Part shown: positions 15,811-25,481 of the stretch, piece after piece
Numbering within the stretch: position 1 is the first letter of the stretch
How the letters are laid out: every line of letters begins with the position of its first letter
NCBI RefSeq assembly: GCF_003096675.1
Contig: NZ_QEKW01000018.1
Coordinates: 1-64,000 of the forward strand
Reading direction: 5' to 3'
Length of the DNA: 64,000 nucleotides
Origin: Actinomycetospora cinnamomea
GTDB lineage: Bacteria > Actinomycetota > Actinomycetes > Mycobacteriales > Pseudonocardiaceae
Notes under the pieces: generated by a model
Database searches by the model: none
What the model saw: only the letters and a program-made list of their open reading frames with translations
Told to the model about the DNA's origin: nothing
Made by a program: the position numbers and the translations under genes

Positions 15811-18051
15811 TCAGGCGCCGGAGAGCTCGCCGTCGAGGCGGATGGCGAGCAGCACCGCGTCGTCGCGCAGCCCCTCGACGCCGAGCACGCCGAGAAGCTG
15901 GTCGCAGAGCTCCTCGACCGGTAGATCGGGCGCCTGACCCGCGAGGGTGTCGGCGATGAGCTGCGTCCGCTCGTCCGGGTCGGTGCCCGGCGCCTCGATG
16001 AGCCCGTCGGTGTGCAGGACCAGCAGGTCGCCGGAACCGCACTCCACCGTCGTCTCGTCCCGGGTGATCGCGCGCGTCGCGCCGATCAGCGGCGAGAGGC
16101 TGCCCGTCAGCAGCTCGACCGTGCCGTCGGCCGCCCGGCGCAGCAGCGGCGGCGGGTGGCCCGCGTTGGAGTAGCGCAGCATCCACCCGCCGTGCTCGCC
16201 GCGCTCGAGGCGCGCGTACACCGCGGTGGCCATCGCCGCCATGCCCAGCCCCTGGACGACGTCGTCGCACCGGTCGACGACGTCGGCCGGCCCGAGGCCC
16301 TCCCACGCGTAGGAGCGCAGCACCCCGCGCAGCTCCCCCATCGCCGCGGCGGCCCGCAGGTCGTGCCCCACGACGTCGCCGACGGCCAGACCCACCGCGC
16401 CGTCGGGCAGCGGGAGCATGTCGTACCAGTCGCCGCCGACCTGCGCGCCGTCGGTGGCCGCGAGGTAGCGGGACGCGATCGACATGCCCGACATGGCGGG
16501 CACCGCGGGCAGCAGGCTGCGCTGCAGCGTCTCGGCCGCCCCGTGCTCGCGGGCGTAGAGCCGCGCATTGTCGACGGCGAGACCGGCGCGGGCGGCGAGG
16601 TCGGCGGCCAGGTAGAGGTCGCGCTGCGAGTAGCGGCGCCCGTACGGGAGCTCGGTGCCCAGCGTGAGCGCGCCGAGCACCTGCCCGCGGGCGCGCAGCG
16701 GGACCACGATCGCCGACCGCGGCCGCAGCGCCTCGTAGCGGTGCAGCAGGTCGGGCTGCTCCGCGATGCCCGCGGGCCGCACGGGCAGCTCGGGCAGCAG
16801 CGACGGGGCGCCGGCGGTGAGCGCCTGGCCGATCGGGTCGCGGCCGTCCTCGGTGGGGCTCACCCACCGGCCCAGCGCGCGGACCTCGTCGAGCTTCGAC
16901 TCGTCGCGGTGGTTGACCGCAGCCCGGCGCACCGAGCTGTTGTCCTCGACCTCGTCGAGCAGGTCGACGCAGCAGAAGTCGGCCATCGCCGGGACGACGA
17001 TGCGCGCGAGCGCCGAGGCCACGCCGTTGGTGTCCAGGCTCGCCGACATCGCCGAGGTCGACTCGGTGAGCAGGCGCAGCTGCTCGCGGGTCTCCTCCGC
17101 GGCGGCGAGCGCGGCACGACGCTCGTTCTCGACCATGACGCGCTCGGTGACGTCGGACTGCACGCCGACGAAGTTGACGACGCGACCGTCCCCGTCGAGC
17201 ACCGGGGTGATCGACACCTGGTTCCAGAACGCGGTGCCGTCGCGGCGGTAGTTGAGCAGCACCTCGGTGATCGGGCGCTCCTCGGCCAGCGCGGTGCGGA
17301 TGCGCGAGATCGACGCCGGGTCGGTGTTCGGGCCCTGCAGGAAGCGGCAGTTGCGCCCGAGGACCTCGTCGAGCTCGTAGCCGGTGAGGCGGGAGAACGC
17401 GGGGTTGACCCACACCAGTGGGTTCTGCTCCCGCGAGGGGTCGGAGATCGTGAACGACAGCTCGGTGGCCACGACGGCGCGGTCACGCACCATCTCGAGG
17501 TGCCGCTGCGCGCCGGCGCCGGAGAGCTGGAGGAACACGACGAGCGCGAGCCGCCGCTGGTCGGCGTTGACGGCCTCCGACAGCGGGAAGCCGGTGACCC
17601 ACAACAGACGGCCCTCGGCCTCCTCGCGCTCCTCCTCGCTGGCCTCCGAGCCGCGGCGCGCGGCATCGGCGACCGCGACCGGCTCACCGGAGACCGGGAT
17701 GCCCTGCGCGACCCGCGACAGCGGCGAGGCGGTGTCGCGCATCGGGCGCCCGGACAGGTCGGTGAGGCCCGCCGCCTCGCTCCAGGCGTCGACGTCGATG
17801 GGCAGCGTGGCGCGACCGCCGGTGAGCGCCTGGGCGGAGTCGTTGGCGTAGGTGACCAGGCCCTCGCCGAGGTCGATGAGCGCGACGGCGGCCGGGGCGG
17901 TGTGCAGGACCTGCGGCAGGTCGGCCTGGGCGGCCGCGTCGGGATCGACGACGGCGTCGCGCACGCGCTGCGCCTGGGCGGCGTAGTCGCTGTCCAGCTC
18001 TGGGGCCTCGGTCGCCACCTCGCCGTGGTCGCCGTTCGTCCTGCCCGTCAC
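15811..18051 (-). CDS. LOV blue-light sensor coupled to GAF and PP2C (SpoIIE-type) phosphatase
   Basis: 746 residues: an N-terminal PAS-like segment (about 45-180), a LOV domain (about 192-304), a coiled linker, a GAF domain (about 335-500) and a PP2C/SpoIIE phosphatase (about 510-742). The LOV core has GRNCRFLQG with the photoactive C235, plus the flavin-contact residues N267 (LLNYRRDG), N277 (FWN) and Q298 (GVQSD), so photochemistry should be intact. The phosphatase has its metal aspartates (GGDWYDM, GDVVGHD, LHTDGLIE, RDDAVLL). The likely substrate is a phosphorylated anti-sigma-factor antagonist, but no anti-sigma gene is adjacent. No transmembrane segment. Confidence 0.9.
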   Translation of the reverse strand: MTGRTNGDHGEVATEAPELDSDYAAQAQRVRDAVVDPDAAAQADLPQVLHTAPAAVALIDLGEGLVTYANDSAQALTGGRATLPIDVDAWSEAAGLTDLSGRPMRDTASPLSRVAQGIPVSGEPVAVADAARRGSEASEEEREEAEGRLLWVTGFPLSEAVNADQRRLALVVFLQLSGAGAQRHLEMVRDRAVVATELSFTISDPSREQNPLVWVNPAFSRLTGYELDEVLGRNCRFLQGPNTDPASISRIRTALAEERPITEVLLNYRRDGTAFWNQVSITPVLDGDGRVVNFVGVQSDVTERVMVENERRAALAAAEETREQLRLLTESTSAMSASLDTNGVASALARIVVPAMADFCCVDLLDEVEDNSSVRRAAVNHRDESKLDEVRALGRWVSPTEDGRDPIGQALTAGAPSLLPELPVRPAGIAEQPDLLHRYEALRPRSAIVVPLRARGQVLGALTLGTELPYGRRYSQRDLYLAADLAARAGLAVDNARLYAREHGAAETLQRSLLPAVPAMSGMSIASRYLAATDGAQVGGDWYDMLPLPDGAVGLAVGDVVGHDLRAAAAMGELRGVLRSYAWEGLGPADVVDRCDDVVQGLGMAAMATAVYARLERGEHGGWMLRYSNAGHPPPLLRRAADGTVELLTGSLSPLIGATRAITRDETTVECGSGDLLVLHTDGLIEAPGTDPDERTQLIADTLAGQAPDLPVEELCDQLLGVLGVEGLRDDAVLLAIRLDGELSGA

Positions 18052-18181
18052 CTGACGGAGCCTATCGGCCCCGGGGCGTCATCGACCCGGGTGTGACCCC
18101 CCGGCGGGGCGACGGAAGCGGAGCGGCAGCTCCGGTCGGACGACGTGGGGGACGCCGAAGCGCCCGTTCGGGGGGACCTGC

Positions 18182-19114
18182 TCACACCAGGAAGACCTCA
18201 CGGGGACCGGGGGCCGAGCCGTCGGGCAGTTCGCGGTCGCGTCCGGGACGGCCACCGAACGCCGCGCTGGCGGCGAGCTTACGGGCCTGGACCGTCTCCG
18301 ACAGCGCGAGCTGCCGCGCACGCCGCCACGGCACCTCGGCCGACTCCGGACCCGCCCAGCTCCAGGCCTGGTCCAGCCAGCGGACGAGGCGGACGCGGTA
18401 GGCCGCGCACACGACCTCCGCGGCACGCCCCGCGGCCTCGTGGTCGTCGTCGCCGTCCCCCGACCAGGGCGCGAGCACGCACAGCCCGTGCGGGTCCTCG
18501 ACGAACCCGACGATCTCGCTCAGCGCCCCGACCACGTCGGCCTCGCGCAGCGCGAGGCCCCCGTCGGGCAGCCCCAGGCGGTGCCGGCGGACCTCGACCA
18601 CGCCCAGCGCGCGGTACGCCGCGGCGAGCGCGGCCTCCTCGGCGTCCGCGGGGCACACCGGCTCGACGGCGCCGCGCGGGTCGTCCTCGGCTCCCTCGGC
18701 ACCGTCGGGGTCGTCGGAGTCGTCGGCGTCGTCGGAGTCGTCGGTGGCGCCGGCACCCTCGAGCCGGGCCAGCACCGAGGCGAGCGTCTCGGGGTCGGTG
18801 AGGTCCTCGGGGCGGACCACGAGGTCGGCGGGCCGCTCGTCGGACGTCGTGTCCGGGAGCGCGAGGCCCTCCGGCGGCGTGCAGGTGCGCCCGGGCCCGT
18901 CGGTGAGCGCGAGGACGTCCACCGAGGCGTGGCGGGCGGCCAGGCGGCGCAGCAGCCCACCCGCGGCGCGGATCTCGTCGCGGGGGTGCGGCGCGACGAC
19001 GACCAGCCGCCGGCACGCGCGCAGCGTCAGCGGGCGCAGCCCCTCCAGCTCGCGCCACGGCGGGCGCGGGCCCGGAGCCGGGATGCGGCCCGACAGGTCG
19101 CCGAGATCAGCCAC
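18182..19114 (-). CDS. PIG-L/LmbE-fold protein with altered catalytic motif
   Basis: 310 residues. The PIG-L deacetylase fold is recognisable from VVVAPHPRDEIRAAGGLLRRL and VLALTDG. The usual HPDDE is HPRDE, so the aspartate that acts as general base in MshB-type enzymes is arginine, while the zinc ligands His and Asp remain. The second metal block reads GDDDHEAAGRAA with the ligand His kept. An Asp/Glu-rich insert (about residues 120-145) is encoded by a short codon repeat. GTG 19114 has GGGGAGG at 8-nt spacing. It may be a non-hydrolytic paralogue or accept unusual substrates. Confidence 0.72.
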   Translation of the reverse strand: MADLGDLSGRIPAPGPRPPWRELEGLRPLTLRACRRLVVVAPHPRDEIRAAGGLLRRLAARHASVDVLALTDGPGRTCTPPEGLALPDTTSDERPADLVVRPEDLTDPETLASVLARLEGAGATDDSDDADDSDDPDGAEGAEDDPRGAVEPVCPADAEEAALAAAYRALGVVEVRRHRLGLPDGGLALREADVVGALSEIVGFVEDPHGLCVLAPWSGDGDDDHEAAGRAAEVVCAAYRVRLVRWLDQAWSWAGPESAEVPWRRARQLALSETVQARKLAASAAFGGRPGRDRELPDGSAPGPREVFLV

Positions 19115-19381
19115 GGCGCTCACCTCCCCTGCCACGAGTGTGGACGATCTCCTCGCCCGTTCGGAGCAGCACCTCGGGGCGCGCGTCGAGCGGTCAGGTC
19201 GGGGCGCCCAAACGATCGCTCCCGCCGTGTCGTGACCGTGGCGCCACCCCGGCGTGACCGCTCTCCGCGGGAACGCTGCGACGGGCGGGTGACGCGGAGG
19301 CGACCGGCAGGGGTGCGGGGGGTGACGACGATACGGCGCGCGGGTCACGTCGCCCGGGACGGGCCGGACGGTGGTCGCGGG

Positions 19382-19455
19382 TGCCCCCGGTGGGGTTCGA
19401 ACCCACACTGCGGCGATTTTAAGTCGCCTGCCTCTGCCGATTGGGCTACAGGGGC
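19382..19455 (-). tRNA. Short (class I) tRNA with UAA anticodon, formally tRNA-Leu(UAA)
   Basis: 74 nt to the discriminator. The acceptor GCCCCTG/CGGGGGC closes with one G-U pair, followed by a 3-bp D stem, the anticodon stem GGCGA/TCGCC with loop CTTAAAA (anticodon TAA), a 5-nt variable loop GCAGT, and the T arm GTGGG-TTCGAAC-CCCAC. The discriminator is A and CCA is not encoded (CCC follows). Bacterial leucine tRNAs, including BldA, normally have a long variable arm, so this body is atypical. Its layout and GACTTAAAATC arm resemble tRNA-Lys. It lies 18 nt after the UDG stop and is probably co-transcribed. Confidence 0.85.
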
Positions 19456-19473
19456 CGAGCGTCGAAGCCGAGC

Positions 19474-20271
19474 CTAGCCGTCGGGCGGTGCCGCGGAGGC
19501 CGGTTCGAGACCGGCGGCCCGCGCCGCGCGGGCCAGGACGTCCTCGAGCATCGCCGGCGTGAGGCGGCCGGTGAAGGTGTTCTGCTGGCTGACGTGATAG
19601 CAGCCGAAGAGCGCCAGCGGCCGGGCTGCGCCCCCTCCGGCGGGCTCCAGCACCACGTGCGCCGCGTGCCCGAACGCCGGGCGGGGCCGCGGCACGACCC
19701 ACCCCGGGTGCCCGCCCGCGGGGTCCGGGGTCTCGAGGACGGGCAGCAACGCCTGCCACCCGAACCCGCCGAGCACGACCACGGCGCGCAGCGTGCCGCG
19801 CAGCAGCGCCAGCTCACGGGCGAGCCACGGCCGGCAGCGGTCGCGCTCGGCCGGGGTGGGCCTGTTCTCCGGCGGCGCGCACCGCACGGGCGCGGTGATC
19901 CGCGTGCCGTAGAGCTCCAGGCCGTCGCCGATCGCCACGGACGTGGGCTGCGAGGCGAGACCGACGGCGTGCAGCGCGGCGTAGAGGACGTCGCCGCTGC
20001 GGTCGCCGGTGAACATGCGCCCGGTCCGGTTGGCGCCGTGGGCCGCGGGCGCCAGGCCGACGATCAGCAGGCGGGCGTCGGTCGCCCCGAACCCCGGTAC
20101 CGGCCGGCCCCAGTAGGTCTCGTCGCGGAACGCGGCCCGCTTCGTGGCCGCGACCTCCTCCCGCCAGGCCACCAGCCGTGGGCAGGCGCGGCACTCCGCG
20201 ACGGCGGCGTCGAGCGACGGGAGGTCCTCGACGCGGGCCGGATCGACGGGCGGATCAACCCCGCCAGGCAC
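19474..20271 (-). CDS. udgB: Family 5 uracil-DNA glycosylase (UdgB-like)
   Basis: Excises uracil, and in characterised actinobacterial members hypoxanthine and ethenocytosine, from DNA. Seen: the [19 protein letters not shown] motif of family 5 near residue 72, the late [10 protein letters not shown] motif carrying the catalytic-site His, and four cysteines (RACPRL, RCAPPE and others) compatible with the 4Fe-4S cluster. 265 residues. The GTG at 20271 overlaps the upstream gene by 17 bp. It is third in a ppx-membrane protein-udgB run. Confidence 0.9.
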   Translation of the reverse strand: MPGGVDPPVDPARVEDLPSLDAAVAECRACPRLVAWREEVAATKRAAFRDETYWGRPVPGFGATDARLLIVGLAPAAHGANRTGRMFTGDRSGDVLYAALHAVGLASQPTSVAIGDGLELYGTRITAPVRCAPPENRPTPAERDRCRPWLARELALLRGTLRAVVVLGGFGWQALLPVLETPDPAGGHPGWVVPRPRPAFGHAAHVVLEPAGGGAARPLALFGCYHVSQQNTFTGRLTPAMLEDVLARAARAAGLEPASAAPPDG

Positions 20272-20896
20272 CGAGCGCCTCCCGCGCGGCGAGGACGGCG
20301 ACGACCGCGGAGACCGCCGGGGCGGCCACCGAGGGCACCGCCCCGGCGCCCGCGACGAGGTCGACGACGGACGCCGCCAGCAGCACCGCGACGAGCGCGA
20401 CGACGAGCACGCGGGGCACGGGACCGCGGGCGTCCGGGTCGCGGTCGGCGCGCTCCGCGCGGCTGTCGGCGGCCACGAGCAGCGGCAGCGCGACCGCCGC
20501 CGCGAGCCCGAGCGCGGCGCCGACGAGGGCGCCGGCCGGACGGCCGGGCGCGAGGGCCAGGGTCACGGCGTCGACGGCGCTGTAGACCGCGAGGACCACG
20601 AACGAGACGGTCATCGCCCGCACCGCGCGCCGCTCGCGGCGAGCGGGGTCGCCGGCGAACTGCCATCGCACCGGCAGCGCCGCCCCGAGCGAGACCGCGA
20701 GGTGCGCGGCGAGGGCGGCGACCCCGGGCAGGGTCGGCCCGCCGCCGGTCCACCACGTCGCGACCGCGAGCACCATCGTGTGGATCACCGTGGCCGCGAC
20801 CAGGGCCCGCACCCGCCGCGCCAGCACGAGCGCGGCCAGTGGCAGGCCGGCCGGCACCGCTCCCGTCGACACGGCCGACGACCCCCGGCTCACCAC
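20255..20896 (-). CDS. Membrane protein, distantly CDF (cation efflux)-like
   Basis: 213 residues with about five or six hydrophobic segments. The order ERRAVRAM...[10 protein letters not shown], then a small-residue helix, then a terminal [20 protein letters not shown] resembles the membrane core of cation-diffusion-facilitator proteins found next to udgB in other actinobacteria. However, the usual metal-site Asp/His pairs and the DS motif are not evident, so it may be degenerate or non-transporting. GTG at 20896 or 20893. Sandwiched between ppx and udgB on the same strand. Confidence 0.6.
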   Translation of the reverse strand: MVSRGSSAVSTGAVPAGLPLAALVLARRVRALVAATVIHTMVLAVATWWTGGGPTLPGVAALAAHLAVSLGAALPVRWQFAGDPARRERRAVRAMTVSFVVLAVYSAVDAVTLALAPGRPAGALVGAALGLAAAVALPLLVAADSRAERADRDPDARGPVPRVLVVALVAVLLAASVVDLVAGAGAVPSVAAPAVSAVVAVLAAREALGAWRG

Positions 20897-20912
20897 GCCC
20901 TCACCTCCGGCC

Positions 20913-21887
20913 TCACCACCGCGCGGCCAGGGCCCGCGCGATCCCGTCGAGGATGTCGTGCTCGCTCACCACGAGCTCGGTGACGTCGGTGCGCTCCGCG
21001 AGCTCCTCGGCCAGCACGCGCATCACCAGCGACCCGCCGCCGATGACGTCGACCCGGCCGGGGTGCATCGGCCCGAGGGCGGCCCTCTCGTCGCGCGGCA
21101 TGCCCTCGAGACGCCGCGCGGTCGCCCGGACGTCGTCGAGGCCCAGGCGGGAGAGGTGGATGCGCTCGGGGTCGTAGGTGCGCAGGTCCATGGCGACGGC
21201 CGCGAGCGTGGTCGCCGTGCCGGCCACGGCCACCCAGGTCTGGACGTCGGTGACGACGACGTCGGCGAACGCGGGCGCCAGCGTCGCGCGCGTGAACTCC
21301 TCGGCCTCGGTGACCTGCTCCGCGGTCGGCGGGTCGTCGTGCAGGAACTTCTCGGTCAGCCGCACGCAGCCCACGTCGACCGACCGCGCACCCACGACCT
21401 CGGCGCGCACCGCGTCCCAGGTCCCGGTCACGAGCTCGGTCGATCCGCCGCCGACGTCGGCGACCACGAACGGGCCCTCGTCGGGGTCGAGGTCGGCCAC
21501 GGCACCGGCGAAGGACAGGCGGGCCTCCTCGTCGCCCGTGATCACCTCGGCGTCCACCCCGACGATCTCGCGGACCGCACCGAAGAAGTCCTCGCGGTTC
21601 TCCGCGTCGCGGGTGGCCGACGTCGCGCACACGCGCACGGTGTCGGGGCCGACGGCGACGCCGTGGCGGCGCAGCATCTCGGCGTAGGCCGCGAGGGCCT
21701 CGCGGGTGCGGGTGACGGACTCCGGCGCCAGGCGCCCCGTGGCGTCCACGCCCTGCCCGAGGCGGTTGATCCGCATCTCGCGGTGCACGTCGCGCAGCCA
21801 GGCCGACCCGTCCTCGCGGACGGTGACGTCGGCCACGAGCAGACGGATCGAGTTGGTCCCGCAGTCGACCGCCGCGACGCGTGGCAT
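20913..21887 (-). CDS. ppx: Exopolyphosphatase / pppGpp phosphohydrolase family (Rv1026-like)
   Basis: ASKHA-fold phosphatase hydrolysing polyphosphate or (p)ppGpp. Seen: phosphate-1 loop AAVDCGTNSIRLL, the EEARLSFAGAV segment with the catalytic Glu, phosphate-2 loop VADVGGGSTEL and a late IGGGSLVMR loop. 324 residues, near Rv1026 (319). It is the short two-domain actinobacterial form lacking the C-terminal HD domain. ATG 21887 follows AGGGGGG. Upstream extension to 22115 is only Arg/Pro-rich shadow. Confidence 0.92.
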   Translation of the reverse strand: MPRVAAVDCGTNSIRLLVADVTVREDGSAWLRDVHREMRINRLGQGVDATGRLAPESVTRTREALAAYAEMLRRHGVAVGPDTVRVCATSATRDAENREDFFGAVREIVGVDAEVITGDEEARLSFAGAVADLDPDEGPFVVADVGGGSTELVTGTWDAVRAEVVGARSVDVGCVRLTEKFLHDDPPTAEQVTEAEEFTRATLAPAFADVVVTDVQTWVAVAGTATTLAAVAMDLRTYDPERIHLSRLGLDDVRATARRLEGMPRDERAALGPMHPGRVDVIGGGSLVMRVLAEELAERTDVTELVVSEHDILDGIARALAARW

Positions 21888-22287
21888 GCCGCCCCCCTGC
21901 CCTGCCGGCTCCCGGGATCCCCGGGCTGACACCCGCGACGCTAGCGAGGCGGGACACGACGTGCCGGGCGCGGGGCCCTCCGGCTCGGTCGCCGGGCCGT
22001 CCCCGGCGGGTGGGGACGCCCGGCGACCGGACCACGGACGGGGCCCGCGCCGCGGACCGCTCGGCCGCGGCGGGCGCTCCGCCCGGCGTGCGGCGGGCCG
22101 TCCGCTCCACCGCACCGCCGGTCGGGGGAACCGGCGCGACCATCCTGGGCTCCGCGCGGCGACGACACCAAGCCCCGGCGGGGGTCGTGCCCGGGCCGGG
22201 TCGCGGGTTCACCGGACCCGGGACCGGCGCGCGACGGTGCGTGCCGGACGGCGGCTCGCCTCCCGTCGCCCGGTGGGGCACCGGGGG
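21888..22287. other. Gene-free GC-rich interval between ppx and DUF501 gene
   Basis: About 400 bases with no convincing ORF, repeat or RNA structure. All frames give Arg/Pro/Gly-rich peptides. It probably holds the ppx promoter. Confidence 0.4.
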
Positions 22288-22833
22288 TCAGCCCGTCGGG
22301 TCGTGGGCGGGGGTGTCGTCGGCCGGCGCGACGCACGGCCCCGCGTGCCACCAGTGGTCGAGCCGGGCGAGGGTCTCGTCGCCGATCGGGTTGACGCCCG
22401 CACCCCGCGCGAGGGTGTGGGCGACGTGCACGTGCAGGCACTTCACGCGCCCGGGCATGCCGCCGGCGCTGACCTCGGTGCCCAGCGGGTCGATCGCGTC
22501 GCGGTCGGCCAGGTATGCGGCGTGCGCCGCCGCGTAGCGCGCGGCGAGGTCCGGGTCGGTGCCGAGGCGCTCGGTCTGCTCGCGCATGAGGCCCTCGGCC
22601 TCGAGCCGCCCGATCCGTGAGGTCAGGCGCGGGCACGTCGCGTAGTACAGCGTCGGGAACGGCGTGCCGTCCTCGAGCCGTGGCGAGGTCTCGACGACGT
22701 CGGGCAGCCCGCAGGGACAGCGGTGCGCCACGCGCCGCAGCCCGCGGGGACGCCGGCCGAGCTGGGCGGCGACGGCCGCGGCGTCGGCGTCGTGCACGTC
22801 GGTGGTGCTCGGGCCGGGCGGGGTGGCGCTCAC
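22288..22833 (-). CDS. DUF501 family protein (Rv1025-like)
   Basis: 181 residues, soluble. Seen: N-terminal AQLGRRPRGLRRVAHRCPCGLPDVVE with a Cys-Pro-Cys, then PFPTLYYATCPRLTSRIGRLE, and HVHVAHTLARG-GVNPIGD, the invariant blocks of DUF501. GTG 22833 overlaps the ftsB stop (GTGA), implying translational coupling. It is in the conserved eno-ftsB-DUF501-ppx order. Biochemical function is unknown. The cysteines and histidines suggest metal binding. Confidence 0.9.
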   Translation of the reverse strand: MSATPPGPSTTDVHDADAAAVAAQLGRRPRGLRRVAHRCPCGLPDVVETSPRLEDGTPFPTLYYATCPRLTSRIGRLEAEGLMREQTERLGTDPDLAARYAAAHAAYLADRDAIDPLGTEVSAGGMPGRVKCLHVHVAHTLARGAGVNPIGDETLARLDHWWHAGPCVAPADDTPAHDPTG

Positions 22834-23504
22834 GGAGCGGTGCCCAGCGTCGACCGGGCGACGCGCTCGTACCAGGGCAGCTCGGCCTCCGCGGGCGGCA
22901 GGCCCGCGCGCGGCCCGGTCTCGCGCGGGTCGCGCGCGGCGTCGGCGTCGCCGGGCAGCTGCACGCGATAGGGGACCTCGCCGGGCCGGGCGTAGCCGAG
23001 GCGCTCGCGGGCCAGCGCCTCGATGTGGGCGGGGTCGCGCAGGGCGGCCCGCTCCTCGGTGAGGACCGCGACCTCGCGCGCCAGGCGGTCCTGCTCCGCG
23101 GCGACGGCGGCGAGCTCGTGGCGCTGGGTGACGTAGTTGCGCAGCGGCACGGCGACGGTCAGCGCGAGCGCGCACACCACGACGGCGAGCACGGCCGCCC
23201 GGCGGGCGGTCGAGAGGCCCAGCGCGCCCCCGGTGGCCTGGGCGGCCCGGCGGGCGCGGGCCGCGGCGGCCGCGGGACCCGACGGCACGCGCAGGGGGTG
23301 GCGGCGGCGCACGACGCGCTGCGGGTCGCGGCGGGGTCCCTGGCGCGCCCGGGTGCGGCCGCGCGGCGCCGCCGGGGCGCCCGCGCCGCCCCGGCCGCGC
23401 CCGGTCCCGCGGCGGCGGCCGCGGGACGAGGCGGCCGAGCCCCCCGCCGCCGACCCCGCGGTGTCGCGGTCGGGGAGGTCGCGGGTGGGCTCGGCGGCGG
23501 CCAC
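22830..23504 (-). CDS. FtsB/DivIC-type septum formation initiator
   Basis: Divisome scaffold that joins FtsL and FtsQ. Seen: a long basic, disordered cytoplasmic N-terminus (1-100, typical of actinobacterial FtsB), one transmembrane helix (about 103-121, AVLAVVVCALALTVAVP), then a periplasmic coiled coil (about 125-155, HELAAVAAEQDRLAREV) and the conserved DPAHIEALARERLGYARPGE motif. 224 residues compared with 228 in Rv1024. The start is 5 bp after the eno stop. Confidence 0.9.
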   Translation of the reverse strand: MAAAEPTRDLPDRDTAGSAAGGSAASSRGRRRGTGRGRGGAGAPAAPRGRTRARQGPRRDPQRVVRRRHPLRVPSGPAAAAARARRAAQATGGALGLSTARRAAVLAVVVCALALTVAVPLRNYVTQRHELAAVAAEQDRLAREVAVLTEERAALRDPAHIEALARERLGYARPGEVPYRVQLPGDADAARDPRETGPRAGLPPAEAELPWYERVARSTLGTAP

Positions 23505-23509
23505 GCGGC

Positions 23510-24976
<1,467 letters not shown>

Positions 24977-24990
24977 CTACGGTGACGGGG

Positions 24991-25434
24991 ATGTCCGCCG
25001 CACAGCCCGACCCCGCCGACCAGGACGGCCCCCGGGCGGTGTCGGCGGGCTCGTCGGTCGAGGCCTTCCGCCGCGCCGAGGACCTCCTCGAGAACCGGCG
25101 CCCCCTCGACGCCCTCAAGGCCCTCGCCCCGCTGCTCGAGGCCGAGCAGGAGGCGGCGTCGGTGCACCTGCTGGCCGCGCGCGCCTACCTGGCGTCCGCG
25201 CAGTTCCGGCGCGCCGAGGAGGGCTTCCTGCGCGTGCTGGAGCTCGACCCGGCCGACCACTACGCCCGCTTCGCCCTCGGCCGCACGCTGCAGCGCCAGA
25301 GCCGCCTCGCCGAGGCGCGGGCGCAGCTGCGCATGGCCGCGGCGATGGACCCGCGCCCGGAGTACCAGGAGGCGCTCGGCGAGGTCAGCGCCAACATCGC
25401 GGTGCGCTCGGACCGCGCCGGCGGTGCGTCCTAG
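24991..25434 (+). CDS. Tetratricopeptide-repeat protein
   Basis: 147 residues made of about three TPR units (around residues 25-58, 59-92 and 93-126). Helices such as AEDLLENRRPLDALKALAPL and FRRAEEGFLRVLELDPADHYARFAL show the W/L-G-Y-A-F-A-P spacing of TPR. No signal peptide, so probably a cytosolic scaffold. The ATG at 24991 is divergent from eno, 194 bp away, and the gene is convergent with the transglycosylase. Partner unknown. Confidence 0.85.
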   Translation: MSAAQPDPADQDGPRAVSAGSSVEAFRRAEDLLENRRPLDALKALAPLLEAEQEAASVHLLAARAYLASAQFRRAEEGFLRVLELDPADHYARFALGRTLQRQSRLAEARAQLRMAAAMDPRPEYQEALGEVSANIAVRSDRAGGAS

Positions 25435-25481
25435 AGCTCCACGGACCCAGCCGCCGGCCCAGCCGCCGACCCAGCCGCCTC

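Noticed and set aside
20890-22281. Extension of ppx far upstream, or a separate gene at 21888-22287
   Set aside because: The extra residues are Arg/Pro/Gly shadow with no homology pattern. ATG 21887 has a strong ribosome-binding site and gives the family length.
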